DNA of 64,000 bases, from the NCBI GenBank assembly GCA_034435055.1, contig DAOTXS010000060.1:23227-87226 (forward strand), written 5' to 3'. The first letter of the stretch is position 1. Every line of letters begins with the position of its first letter. Both the position numbers and the translations under genes were made by a program. Below, piece by piece: positions 25,589 to 33,887 of the stretch. The notes under the pieces are model-generated. The model saw only the letters and a list, made by a program, of their open reading frames with translations, ran no database searches and was not told the origin of the DNA. This DNA comes from DAOTXS01 sp034435055. GTDB taxonomy: Bacteria > Chloroflexota > Anaerolineae > UBA4142.

Positions 25589-28189
25589 ATGGCAGAACAG
25601 CAACCGCAAAACATCGGCAACGTTAGACCTATCGAAATCGAAACGGAAATGCGCAACGCGTACCTCGATTACGCGATGAGCGTCATCACCGCGCGTGCAC
25701 TCCCGGACGTGCGCGACGGAATGAAACCGGTGCAACGCCGGATTTTATTTACGATGGGCGAGATGGGTTTGCGTCACAACGTCGCGTTCAAAAAATGCGC
25801 ACGCATCGTCGGCGATGTGATGGGACGTTATCACCCGCACGGCGACCAAGCGGTGTACGACGCGCTCGTGCGGATGGCGCAAGATTTCAATATGCGTTAT
25901 CCGCTCATCGATGGGCAAGGCAACTTTGGTTCGATTGACAACGACCCGGCGGCGGCGATGCGGTACACCGAAGCCCGGCTCACCGAAATCGCCGAAGAAA
26001 TGTTGCTCGACATCGATAAGGACACGGTCAACTTTGCCGATAACTTCGACGGCACGATGCGCGAGCCGCGCGTGTTGCCGGCGAAAATTCCGAACCTCTT
26101 GCTCAACGGCGCGGCCGGCATCGCCGTCGGAATGGCAACGAATATCCCGCCGCACAACTTGAACGAAGTCGTGGACGCAATCAATTATTTGATCGAACGC
26201 TGGGAAGAAATCGACGATGTGGAAGTGGATGATTTGATAAAGTTTGTGCAAGGTCCCGATTTTCCGACGGCGGGAATTATTCTGGGTGCGGAAGGCATCA
26301 AGCAAGCATACGCGACCGGCAACGGGCGCATCGTCGTGCGCGGGAAAATTCACACCGAAGAAGCCGGCGGCGGCAAAGCGCGCATTGTCATCACCGAGTT
26401 GCCCTATCAAGTGAACAAAGCCGCGCTCATCGAACGCATCGCCGATTTGGTGCGCGACCACAAGATCGAAGACATTGCCGATTTGCGCGACGAATCGGAT
26501 CGACAAGGGATGAGCATCATCATCGAACTGAAACGCGGCGCAAATCCAAACCCGGTCATCAATCAACTTTTGAAATACACGCCGCTTCAATCCGGCTTTA
26601 GCATCAACATGCTTGCGCTCGTCGATGGCGAACCCAAAGTGCTGTCGCTCAAACGAATGTTGCAGTTGTACGTGCAACATCGGCAAGAGGTCATCACGCG
26701 CCGCACGAAATTCGATTTGGAAAAAGCCAAAGCGCGCGCGCATATTCTCGAAGGTTTGAAAATCGCGCTCGATCATTTGGACGAAGTGATCAAGACGATT
26801 CGTCAATCGCCGGATGCGGACGTGGCAAAAGAACGCTTGATGAAGCGTTTCAAGCTGAGCGACTTGCAGGCGCAAGCAATTCTGGATATGCAGTTGCGCC
26901 GGCTCGCCGCGTTGGAACGCAAAAAAATCGAAGAGGAATTGGCGCAAGTCAAACAGACCATCAAGTTCCTCGAAGCGTTATTAAAAAGTCCCAAGAAAAT
27001 TCTCGGCGTCATTTCGGAAGAACTCGGCGATTTGAAAAAACGTTTTGGCGATGTTCGCCGCACGCATATTTCCGAAGGCGGCGCGGAAGAACAACAACCG
27101 ACCGAATTCAAAGCCGAGGATTTGGTGCAAGATGAAGCGGTGCTGGTGTCGATTACGCAACGCGGGTACATCAGCCGCGTGCCGCAATCCTCGGTGCGCC
27201 GCACATCTACTTCATCCAAGGTTGCCACGCGCGAAGAAGACGCGGTGCAATATCTTTTGCCGGCGCAAACGCGCGACACGCTTTTGATTTTCACGAACAA
27301 GGGGAAAGCGTACCCGCTCCGCGCGCACCAAGCACCGGACGTAACGCGTACGCCGAAAGGTTTGCCGCTCAACAATTTCCTATCGTTCGAGCAAAACGAG
27401 CGTGTAACGTCGGCGGTCGCCGTCTCCGATTTTTCGCAAGCCGAATTCTTGACGATGGCAACTTCGCAAGGTCGCGCGAAACGCACACCGCTTTCCGAGT
27501 TCGATGGCATTCGTTCCGCCGGCGTCAATGCGATCAACCTGAGCGAAGGCGACGAACTGGGCTGGGCAAAACTCACACACGGCGGCGGTGAATTGATGTT
27601 CGTTACCGAGCAAGGTCAAGCGATGCGATGCAACGAAGACGACGTGCCGGTGCAAGGTCGTACTGCCGGCGGCGTGTACGGCATCAAGTTGAACGAAGGC
27701 GACAAAGTCGCATCGATGGATGTGGTTCAACCAGATGGCTTCTTGCTCGTGATGACCGCAAAAGGTTTTGGCAAGCGCACGCCAATCAAAGAGTACGGTG
27801 TGCAGAATCGCTATACCAAAGGTGTATCGACGCTAGGACGCGACCCGGCACGCGGCGGTGTCATCGTGGCGGCGCGCGTGGTGAATGAAGACGATGACGT
27901 AACGATTATCTCGGCGAATGGGATGGTGTTGCGTTCGCGCGTGGCGAATCTGCCCAAAGGCAAACGCACCTCCAAAGAGACCGAGGTGATCAAGTTGAAA
28001 GAAGGCGACGCGGTGGCGAGCATTGCGCGGATGGAATCGCAGAAGGCGGAAAGCAGAAAGCAGAAGGCAGAGAGCGCTAAGAAAGAACAGGAAGAAGGCG
28101 AGGTTGAGCAGTTGGCGCTGGAAGAGACGGAAAGTAAAAAGCATGCCCCGAGCAAAAGCGGAGGGGAAAAAGGGAAAGGGAAAAAGTGA
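25589..28189 (+). CDS. gyrA: DNA gyrase/topoisomerase IV subunit A
   Basis: 866 residues. Catalytic Tyr126 lies in AMRYTEARL. The quinolone pocket reads HPHGDQAVYDALVRMAQ, with Gln86 at the position of E. coli Ser83. The C-terminal beta-pinwheel starts VSITQRGYISRVPQ but then reads RRTSTSSK where a GyrA box (QRRGGKG) is expected, so wrapping activity may be weak; it could be a ParC-like paralogue. The last ~45 residues are a charged, low-complexity tail (KAESRKQKAES) similar to intergenic repeats. The stop overlaps the dam start by 4 nt. Confidence 0.93.
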   Translation: MAEQQPQNIGNVRPIEIETEMRNAYLDYAMSVITARALPDVRDGMKPVQRRILFTMGEMGLRHNVAFKKCARIVGDVMGRYHPHGDQAVYDALVRMAQDFNMRYPLIDGQGNFGSIDNDPAAAMRYTEARLTEIAEEMLLDIDKDTVNFADNFDGTMREPRVLPAKIPNLLLNGAAGIAVGMATNIPPHNLNEVVDAINYLIERWEEIDDVEVDDLIKFVQGPDFPTAGIILGAEGIKQAYATGNGRIVVRGKIHTEEAGGGKARIVITELPYQVNKAALIERIADLVRDHKIEDIADLRDESDRQGMSIIIELKRGANPNPVINQLLKYTPLQSGFSINMLALVDGEPKVLSLKRMLQLYVQHRQEVITRRTKFDLEKAKARAHILEGLKIALDHLDEVIKTIRQSPDADVAKERLMKRFKLSDLQAQAILDMQLRRLAALERKKIEEELAQVKQTIKFLEALLKSPKKILGVISEELGDLKKRFGDVRRTHISEGGAEEQQPTEFKAEDLVQDEAVLVSITQRGYISRVPQSSVRRTSTSSKVATREEDAVQYLLPAQTRDTLLIFTNKGKAYPLRAHQAPDVTRTPKGLPLNNFLSFEQNERVTSAVAVSDFSQAEFLTMATSQGRAKRTPLSEFDGIRSAGVNAINLSEGDELGWAKLTHGGGELMFVTEQGQAMRCNEDDVPVQGRTAGGVYGIKLNEGDKVASMDVVQPDGFLLVMTAKGFGKRTPIKEYGVQNRYTKGVSTLGRDPARGGVIVAARVVNEDDDVTIISANGMVLRSRVANLPKGKRTSKETEVIKLKEGDAVASIARMESQKAESRKQKAESAKKEQEEGEVEQLALEETESKKHAPSKSGGEKGKGKK

Positions 28190-29064
28190 CCATTAAGGTA
28201 AAGAGGATTCGCGAAACACAACTTAAGATAGAGTTCGAATCCGAAATCCGAGAGAAGGCTACGCCTTTTCTGAAATGGGCTGGTGGCAAAAGCCAATTGC
28301 TTCCACAATTTCAGAAATTTTTTCCAAGAAAATTTAGGCGATATTATGAGCCATTTCTTGGCGGTGGTGCAGTCTTCTTTTTTCTTGCGCCACGATTGGC
28401 GACTCTCTGTGATACCAATGCAGAACTGATCACTACTTATCAAGTAGTGAAAGACAATGTTGAAGCTCTTATTGCAGTGCTTCGCAAACAATACAGTCAC
28501 AAGAATGACGAGAAGAATTTCTACAAGATTCGCGATGAGACAGATATAGCAGAACTTACTGACACAGAACGAGCCGCGCGCTTAATTTATCTTAATAAGA
28601 CATGCTTTAACGGGCTTTATCGTGTGAATCGGAGTGGCAGATTTAATGTACCATTCGGAAACTACAGTAATCCCAAGATTTGCGACGAAATAAACCTGAG
28701 ACGCGCGAGTAGTGAGTTGAGAAACGCAACTTTGCGTGTTTGTGATTTTGAAGAAGGAGTCGCTAAAGCAAAAAAGGGGGATTTTGTATATTTCGATCCG
28801 CCTTATGCGCCATTGTCTCCCACTTCGAGTTTTACAAGTTACACAAAAGATGATTTTGGGGAAGCAGAGCAGAGCCGCTTGGCAAACGTGTTCCGCGAAC
28901 TGGACAAACGCGGAGTGCTCGTCATGCTTAGTAATTCCCCCAAACCATTTATCATTGAGTTGTATCGGGGCTTTCATACCGAATTTGTCAAGGCAAACCG
29001 CGCGATTAATGCAAATGGAAATGGGCGCGGAGCAATTGATGAGCTATTGGTCATGAACTTTTGA
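28186..29064 (+). CDS. D12-class N6-adenine DNA methylase (Dam/M.DpnIIA-like)
   Basis: 292 residues, GTG start overlapping the gyrA stop (GTGA). SAM motif FLKWAGGKSQLLPQF and the catalytic DPPY (204-207) define the D12 class; LNKTCFNGLYRVNRSG is the Dam-type loop, so GATC is a plausible but untested target. Codons are clearly more AT-rich than in gyrA, suggesting transfer. Next gene is a PLD nuclease starting within a few nt, so the pair is a candidate type II restriction-modification system. Confidence 0.88.
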   Translation: MTIKVKRIRETQLKIEFESEIREKATPFLKWAGGKSQLLPQFQKFFPRKFRRYYEPFLGGGAVFFFLAPRLATLCDTNAELITTYQVVKDNVEALIAVLRKQYSHKNDEKNFYKIRDETDIAELTDTERAARLIYLNKTCFNGLYRVNRSGRFNVPFGNYSNPKICDEINLRRASSELRNATLRVCDFEEGVAKAKKGDFVYFDPPYAPLSPTSSFTSYTKDDFGEAEQSRLANVFRELDKRGVLVMLSNSPKPFIIELYRGFHTEFVKANRAINANGNGRGAIDELLVMNF

Positions 29065-29078
29065 AAAAGGGGGGCATG

Positions 29079-30188
29079 ATGCAAATCTTAACGACGCCTT
29101 GGAAAAAGGAATTGGCTACGTTGGTACGGCAATCGGATACAAGTATTGATGTTGCAGTTCCGTTTCTGAGTTTTGGTGCTTTGTCTGAGGTTTTTGAACA
29201 GACAGCGAAACGAGACTCGTCGGTGGAGTTGAGGTTTATTGTAAGATTAAACGGAAATGATTTCTTGCAAGGTGTTGCAGATTATCGGGCATACAAGTGG
29301 CTTGCGAAGAACACACAAGCAAAGGCATTAAGAAATCTTCATGGAAAGGTCTACATATTCAACAACAAAACAGCGGTTATAACTTCATCAAATCTAACTG
29401 AAGGGGGGTTGCAAAGTAACGAAGAAATGGGAGTTTTGATTGATGACCATTGGCTTGTTGAGAATGTCAAAAGGCATTATGACCTTTGGTGGAAAAATTC
29501 AGTCCCTATCAATTTGGAGGAACTCGATCCGCTCGTTGATTCGCTACAAAAAAATGCGTCGAAGCAATCAACAAAGGAAGAAAAAACGAGGAGGAAAATT
29601 GCTCGGCAAATTTCTCGGCTTGCTGCTCCTGTGCGTCGGGAACCTATTGAGGATGAAACGCTCACTACTATTGAGGAAGAAGATCTTGAGTTCATCAAAC
29701 GAACATTAATTCCGCAAGCGGATGATATGGAGAAAGTTGCACAAGTGCCGTTACTGATTGCAGGGGGTAAAACACATCCCAATGACTTTGCTCACGCGTG
29801 GAATGTTGTAGAGCGACAAGGTGATTATTACGCAGCTGCGGCGTGTGCATTAAAACTCGCACAACGCGTTAAGCGAGGGGGAACATTTGAATACTCTTTG
29901 ACGCCATTGGGGAAACAATACGTTGAAGCAGATATGAAAGATCGTTCGGGTATTCTCAGACAAGCTCTAGTCAACGCTCCCATAATTCGTGCTGTCGCCA
30001 AAGGAGCAGGGGTCGACTTAGGCACCTTGCTCATAAATGAGACTGAGAGCAAGAAATTGACTGACATACAACTCGTCAAGAATGCGTTGAAACACGAATT
30101 GCACGGGTTGCTTGGGAAAGAATCAACGTATAATAGACGTGCTCAAACAATAACAAGCTGGATCAGTTGGTTGTTAGATGAATTTTGA
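29079..30188 (+). CDS. Phospholipase-D-fold protein, candidate restriction nuclease
   Basis: About 369 residues. Starts possible at TTG 29061 (overlapping the dam stop), ATG 29076 or ATG 29079; AAGGGGGG at 29067-29074 best fits 29079. One HKD-type site is seen: HGKVYIFNNK, then SSNLTEGGLQSNEEMG (His, Lys, Asn, Glu). A single site would need dimerisation, as in BfiI/NgoFVII-type nucleases. The second half (~170-369) has a charged linker and a winged-helix-like region ending YNRRAQTITSWISWLLDEF, seen in some restriction proteins. Nuclease role is inferred from the fold and the methylase partner. AT-rich. Confidence 0.65.
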   Translation: MQILTTPWKKELATLVRQSDTSIDVAVPFLSFGALSEVFEQTAKRDSSVELRFIVRLNGNDFLQGVADYRAYKWLAKNTQAKALRNLHGKVYIFNNKTAVITSSNLTEGGLQSNEEMGVLIDDHWLVENVKRHYDLWWKNSVPINLEELDPLVDSLQKNASKQSTKEEKTRRKIARQISRLAAPVRREPIEDETLTTIEEEDLEFIKRTLIPQADDMEKVAQVPLLIAGGKTHPNDFAHAWNVVERQGDYYAAAACALKLAQRVKRGGTFEYSLTPLGKQYVEADMKDRSGILRQALVNAPIIRAVAKGAGVDLGTLLINETESKKLTDIQLVKNALKHELHGLLGKESTYNRRAQTITSWISWLLDEF

Positions 30189-30196
30189 TACCTTCA

Positions 30197-30427
30197 CTAA
30201 AATCCCAATAGTCTCTCGTACTCTTTGAGAAGCTTTTTGATTGTAGACATAGGAGCACGATATACAAAGTCGGTGGTATCCGCGCTTATCTGCCGCGCCA
30301 CGTACCGTGCCGATTCATAAGATGCCGCTATCTTTGATTCTCGCAAAAGTCTTTGCTGAACGAAATGAGTCGCATCGTGTTTTTCCTGTTCAGACAACCT
30401 GTCAAATGGATTCCGTTTTTGCATCAT
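30197..30427 (-). CDS. Small protein (76 aa) with strong promoter
   Basis: 76 residues; MMQKRNPFDRLSEQEKHDAT and later STIKKLLKEYERLLGF. Likely all helical, with no HTH, zinc or membrane motif that I recognise. GGGAGAAAG precedes the two ATGs (30427, 30424) and a near-consensus promoter lies upstream, so it is probably expressed. It is convergent with the PLD gene, 8 nt apart. It could be an antitoxin, inhibitor or controller for the restriction system, but this is position-based inference only. Confidence 0.6.
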   Translation of the reverse strand: MMQKRNPFDRLSEQEKHDATHFVQQRLLRESKIAASYESARYVARQISADTTDFVYRAPMSTIKKLLKEYERLLGF

Positions 30428-30460
30428 CTTTCTCCCACATAGATATTAGAACGCAAATTC

Positions 30461-30489
30461 TATATAACACACCTGGGATCATTTGTCAA
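30461..30489 (-). promoter_or_regulatory. Near-consensus promoter of 76-aa gene
   Basis: TTGACA (30489-30484), exactly 17 nt, TATATA (30466-30461). One of the two TTGACA promoters with 17-nt spacing and a strong -10 in the window, driving only a 76-codon gene. Confidence 0.75.
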
Positions 30490-30532
30490 GAGTTTTGGGG
30501 AATTTTTTAAGATACGGAAAGGAATCGCGGTT

Positions 30533-30724
30533 ATGGACACAATCAGTCGTTGCCCCGTATGTGGCAGCAATGAGTTCATCACACCGTTGAATTCGTACGA
30601 CATTTATCAGTTTATTGACGGCGAACTTTCTTTCATTCGCTCAGAATTGACAAATGAGCCGTTCAAACTTTTTTGTCGCGAGTGTGGCAAAGAGATTGAA
30701 GAATCCAAACTGAATTCTGTTTAA
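30533..30724 (+). CDS. Small zinc-ribbon protein (63 aa)
   Basis: 63 residues from MDTISRCPVCGSNEF. Two CxxC pairs (CPVC, CREC) around ~40 residues can bind one zinc. The middle YQFIDGELSFIRSELTNEP is acidic. GGAAAGGAA lies 10 nt upstream of the ATG. Unknown role; it could belong to the AT-rich island between gyrA and upp. Confidence 0.6.
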   Translation: MDTISRCPVCGSNEFITPLNSYDIYQFIDGELSFIRSELTNEPFKLFCRECGKEIEESKLNSV

Positions 30725-30770
30725 CTTGTCTGACTTGATGTTTACTATCCACTGACGACTGAGGTATCCT

Positions 30771-31397
30771 ATGTCCACCGTTCACGTTTCCAATCATCCA
30801 CTCTTGCGCCACAAAGTTACGCTGATGCGCGATTTCAAAACCGAGCCGAAAAAATTTCGTGAGTTGATCCGCGAGGTTGCCATCCTGCTCGCGTACGAAG
30901 CCACCGCCGATCTCGCACTCGTCGAAACCAACGTAACCACGCCGCTCGCATCGACTAAAGGTTCCGAACTGAAAGAAGTCATCGGCTTGGTGCCGGTGTT
31001 GCGCGCTGGGCTGGGAATGGTCGAGGGGTTTTGGGAGATGATGCCCTCCGCCGAAGTGTGGCACATCGGTTTGTACCGCGACCACAAAACGCTGGAGCCG
31101 ATTCAGTATTACAATCGACTCCCGGTTGCGCCCACCGTCGATGTCTGCCTCATTCTCGATCCGATGCTTGCCACCGGCGGCTCGGCGTGTGCGACGGCGC
31201 AAATTCTCAAAGACTGGGGCGCGAAGAAAATCAAATACGTCGGCATCATCGCCTCGCCGGAAGGCATCAAACGATTGCAAGACACACATCCCGACGTGGA
31301 CATTTATCTCGCGGCAATCGACGACCATTTGAACGAGAATGCGTACATCGTTCCCGGCTTGGGCGACGCGGGTGATCGACAGTTTGGGACCGGATAA
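30771..31397 (+). CDS. upp: Uracil phosphoribosyltransferase
   Basis: 208 residues, standard length. MSTVHVSNHPLLRHKVTLMR opens the family; VPVLRAGLGMVEG and LILDPMLATGGSACATAQIL bind PRPP. It salvages uracil to UMP. Its stop is 1 nt before the dCMP deaminase start, and the TGS-uridine kinase lies convergently beyond, so three pyrimidine-salvage genes are neighbours. Confidence 0.95.
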   Translation: MSTVHVSNHPLLRHKVTLMRDFKTEPKKFRELIREVAILLAYEATADLALVETNVTTPLASTKGSELKEVIGLVPVLRAGLGMVEGFWEMMPSAEVWHIGLYRDHKTLEPIQYYNRLPVAPTVDVCLILDPMLATGGSACATAQILKDWGAKKIKYVGIIASPEGIKRLQDTHPDVDIYLAAIDDHLNENAYIVPGLGDAGDRQFGTG

Positions 31398-31398
31398 A

Positions 31399-31863
31399 AT
31401 GCATCGACCATCCTGGGATCAATATTTTATGGACATTACGCTCGATGTATCGCGGCGGGCAACATGCTTGCGCGCGCAAGTCGGCGCAATCATCGTCAAA
31501 GACAAACGCATTCTCACGACCGGCTACAACGGCGCGCCAAAAGGTCTGCCGCATTGCCTCGACGAAGGATGCGAAATCGTCGATGGACATTGCGTTCGCA
31601 CCTTGCACGCGGAACAGAACGCGATCATTCAAGCCGCGTTGCACGGCATCTCGCTGGCAGGCGGAACGATTTACACGACGCATCAACCGTGCCACGTTTG
31701 CGCCAAGATGATTATCAATGCCGGCTTGGTACACGTGGTCTATGCTGGGAATTACCCGGACGAACTCGCAATGAAATACCTCAAAATTGCCGGCGTCCGG
31801 GTCGATCATTTCGACCTGGGCGACCGTACACCCGCGCCCCCGCCCAGCGTAGTGAAAAAATAA
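31399..31863 (+). CDS. dCMP deaminase (ComEB-like)
   Basis: 154 residues from MHRPSWDQYFMDITLDVSRR; 1 nt after upp. HAEQNAIIQAA holds the zinc His and catalytic Glu; PCHVCAKMIINAG supplies two zinc Cys. Converts dCMP to dUMP, feeding dTTP synthesis with tmk. TYR-type allosteric regions are not assessable. An upstream extension to 31339 overlaps upp and is rejected. Confidence 0.92.
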   Translation: MHRPSWDQYFMDITLDVSRRATCLRAQVGAIIVKDKRILTTGYNGAPKGLPHCLDEGCEIVDGHCVRTLHAEQNAIIQAALHGISLAGGTIYTTHQPCHVCAKMIINAGLVHVVYAGNYPDELAMKYLKIAGVRVDHFDLGDRTPAPPPSVVKK

Positions 31864-31871
31864 ATACCCCC

Positions 31872-31899
31872 TTGTCAAACCCTCGAACTGTGTTATACT
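31872..31899 (+). promoter_or_regulatory. Promoter of small SANT/HTH gene
   Basis: TTGTCA (31872-31877), 16-nt spacer, TATACT (31894-31899), then GGAGGTTAGG before the ATG at 31933. Confidence 0.65.
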
Positions 31900-31932
31900 G
31901 TGATTACCAGATTGACACAGGAGGAGGTTAGG

Positions 31933-32112
31933 ATGGCAAAACCCCGCAAGCACAACAAAGAGTGGTCGGCGCAAGACCTTGCCTTTTTGAAAGAGCAATA
32001 TCGCAAAGGCACACTCCATCGTGAGATTGCGAAAGAGTTGAAGCGGACTCTAAACGCGGTGGAGTCTAAGGCAAGTGAGCTGGGCTATAAAAGCCGGCGG
32101 CGAAAAAAGTAG
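31933..32112 (+). CDS. Small SANT/Myb-like DNA-binding protein (59 aa)
   Basis: 59 residues from MAKPRKHNKEWSAQDLAFLK. A tryptophan-led helix then EIAKELKRTLNAVESKASEL forms a three-helix SANT/HTH pattern, with a basic tail (GYKSRRRKK). Likely a small DNA-binding protein, possibly nucleoid-associated. Start fixed by the GGAGG site; the frame to 31900 is not needed. Followed by a strong terminator. Confidence 0.75.
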   Translation: MAKPRKHNKEWSAQDLAFLKEQYRKGTLHREIAKELKRTLNAVESKASELGYKSRRRKK

Positions 32113-32117
32113 GACAA

Positions 32118-32158
32118 GACCGGGCAGATTTCTAGAAATCTGCCCGGTCTATTTTTTT
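32118..32158. terminator. Strong intrinsic terminator, bidirectional
   Basis: GACCGGGCAGATTTC pairs with GAAATCTGCCCGGTC (32118-32149), then TATTTTTTT. The minus-strand reading meets a short A/T run too, so it can also end the convergent uridine kinase. Confidence 0.9.
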
Positions 32159-33873
32159 CACAAATGCGGCACGAAATCCGTGAGGACCGAACCGCCGATG
32201 AACTCGCGGAGAATCGAATCTTCGGGGACGAAGGTGGAATCGCAAGGATGGAACCACTCTAGAAACGTGAGCAGGCGCCGCGCTTCGACGTACTCGGGCG
32301 TGCCGGGTTCCACTTGGCGCAAGAGCGGCTCGACCATCGGGCGAAGCGCAGAGAGTTCGTACACCAGCGCGGAATTGAATAAAATGTCAGCTTGCTCTTG
32401 GTACGGAAAAATGTTCTTGTCTTCGCCGCGCCGCACACTTTCCCAGCGTGCAATCGTTTCGCTTGCGGTATATCCGCGCGTGCGCGCATCGCGGACGAGA
32501 CGGCGCACCAGCCGCGTGTCGCTGGTCGCCACGCGATTCAAACGGTCGAGTTTCAGTTGCGTGAGCGCGGAGATGTAGATTCGAAAAATCTTTTCGCGCG
32601 GAATTTGCGTGATCAGATTAGGATTCAACCCGTGAATCCCTTCGATCAGCAAAACGTGATGCGGGGTGAGTTGCACGGCGTGCCCGGTCTCGCGTTCGCC
32701 GGTGTGAAAATTATAGCGCGGCATTGTTACGCGTTCACCGTTGATGAGCGCGAGCAGATGTTGATTGAACAATTCGAGATCGAGCGCGTGAATGTTCTCG
32801 TAATCATACTCGCCGTTCTCGTCGCGCGGCGTTTCTTCGCGCGAGACGAAATAATCGTCCAAACTCAATGGAAACGGACGCAAGCCGTTCGCTAACAGTT
32901 GAATCGTCAACCGCCGCGCGAACGTCGTCTTGCCGGACGACGACGGTCCCGCAATCGTCACAAGGCGAATGTGATTGCGGTGCGCGGCAATCGTCGTCGC
33001 AATCTCCGCGATCTTTTGCGCGTGCAACGCTTCCGCCACCAAAACGATTTCGCGCGAACGACTTTCGGTGAGGTCTTGATTCAACGTCGCCACATCGGGC
33101 ACGCCAAGCCGGTCGAGCCACTGCCCGTACTCGCGAAAGACCATCGTGATCTTGGGCGACGGTTGAATCGGTTCCAGCGAGGTGGGACGGCGGCGATTGG
33201 GAAATTGCAAAAGAAATCCCGGCGGGTACGGACGGACCGCAAAGTACTTTAAATACCCGGTCGATGGCGCAAGCCGGCGTCCCAGGAAATAATGCTTGAC
33301 GCCGCGCAACACGTGGACGCGCACTTCGGTGCGGTCGGATTGTTCGAGCAAGAGCGCTTGCGTCGTGTCGCCGTTCGCGCGCGCGTTGGCAATCGCTTCG
33401 TCAATCGAAAGCGTTTCGCGCGTGATCGGCACGTCTTCGGCAACCAACGCGCGCATCCGCGTTTCGATTTGCGCAAGTTCCGCCTCGGTGAACGGCTCGC
33501 GTCCCAGCACGCGGCAGAACAAGCCGCCAAACGTAACCGTGTGATCGACGGTAATCCGCGCTTGAAACAATTCGCGCACCACGACATCAAGCAAGAGCGT
33601 GAGCGCGCGTTGATAGAAACGCATTCCGTCTTCCGTCGCCAGCGAAATGGGTTCGACATCGACATCGGCAATGATCGGCTCGCTCAATTCTGCCAAGCGA
33701 CCATTGACAAGCGCGGCGATGATCGGCACCGAGGGCGGCGCAAAAATTTTTCGCATGAACGCTTCCAAGCGCGTGCCGGCGGGTCCGCTAAACACGCGCC
33801 CATCACTCAACCGGACTTGGACATCGGGGCGATGTTCACATTCATGAATTTGATTATTCAAATCTTCGAGCAT
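32158..33873 (-). CDS. TGS-domain uridine kinase/nucleoside kinase
   Basis: 571 residues. Order: TGS-like domain at ~10-70 (VRLSDGRVFSGPAGTRLEAF), a ThrRS-second-additional-domain-like region (~100-240, DHTVTFGGLFCRVLG), then uridine kinase with Walker A AGPSSSGKTTFARRL and SLDDYFVSREETPRDENGEY. It phosphorylates uridine/cytidine with ATP or GTP; the N-terminal pair is shared with tRNA synthetase and may bind RNA or regulate. ATG at 33873 has GAGTAGG upstream; GTG at 33888 is less likely. Near upp and dCMP deaminase. Confidence 0.88.
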   Translation of the reverse strand: MLEDLNNQIHECEHRPDVQVRLSDGRVFSGPAGTRLEAFMRKIFAPPSVPIIAALVNGRLAELSEPIIADVDVEPISLATEDGMRFYQRALTLLLDVVVRELFQARITVDHTVTFGGLFCRVLGREPFTEAELAQIETRMRALVAEDVPITRETLSIDEAIANARANGDTTQALLLEQSDRTEVRVHVLRGVKHYFLGRRLAPSTGYLKYFAVRPYPPGFLLQFPNRRRPTSLEPIQPSPKITMVFREYGQWLDRLGVPDVATLNQDLTESRSREIVLVAEALHAQKIAEIATTIAAHRNHIRLVTIAGPSSSGKTTFARRLTIQLLANGLRPFPLSLDDYFVSREETPRDENGEYDYENIHALDLELFNQHLLALINGERVTMPRYNFHTGERETGHAVQLTPHHVLLIEGIHGLNPNLITQIPREKIFRIYISALTQLKLDRLNRVATSDTRLVRRLVRDARTRGYTASETIARWESVRRGEDKNIFPYQEQADILFNSALVYELSALRPMVEPLLRQVEPGTPEYVEARRLLTFLEWFHPCDSTFVPEDSILREFIGGSVLTDFVPHL

Positions 33874-33887
33874 AACGAACCTACTCA

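Noticed and set aside
25745..26947. 400-codon frame antisense to gyrA
   Set aside because: Shadow of gyrA; low-complexity, no motif.
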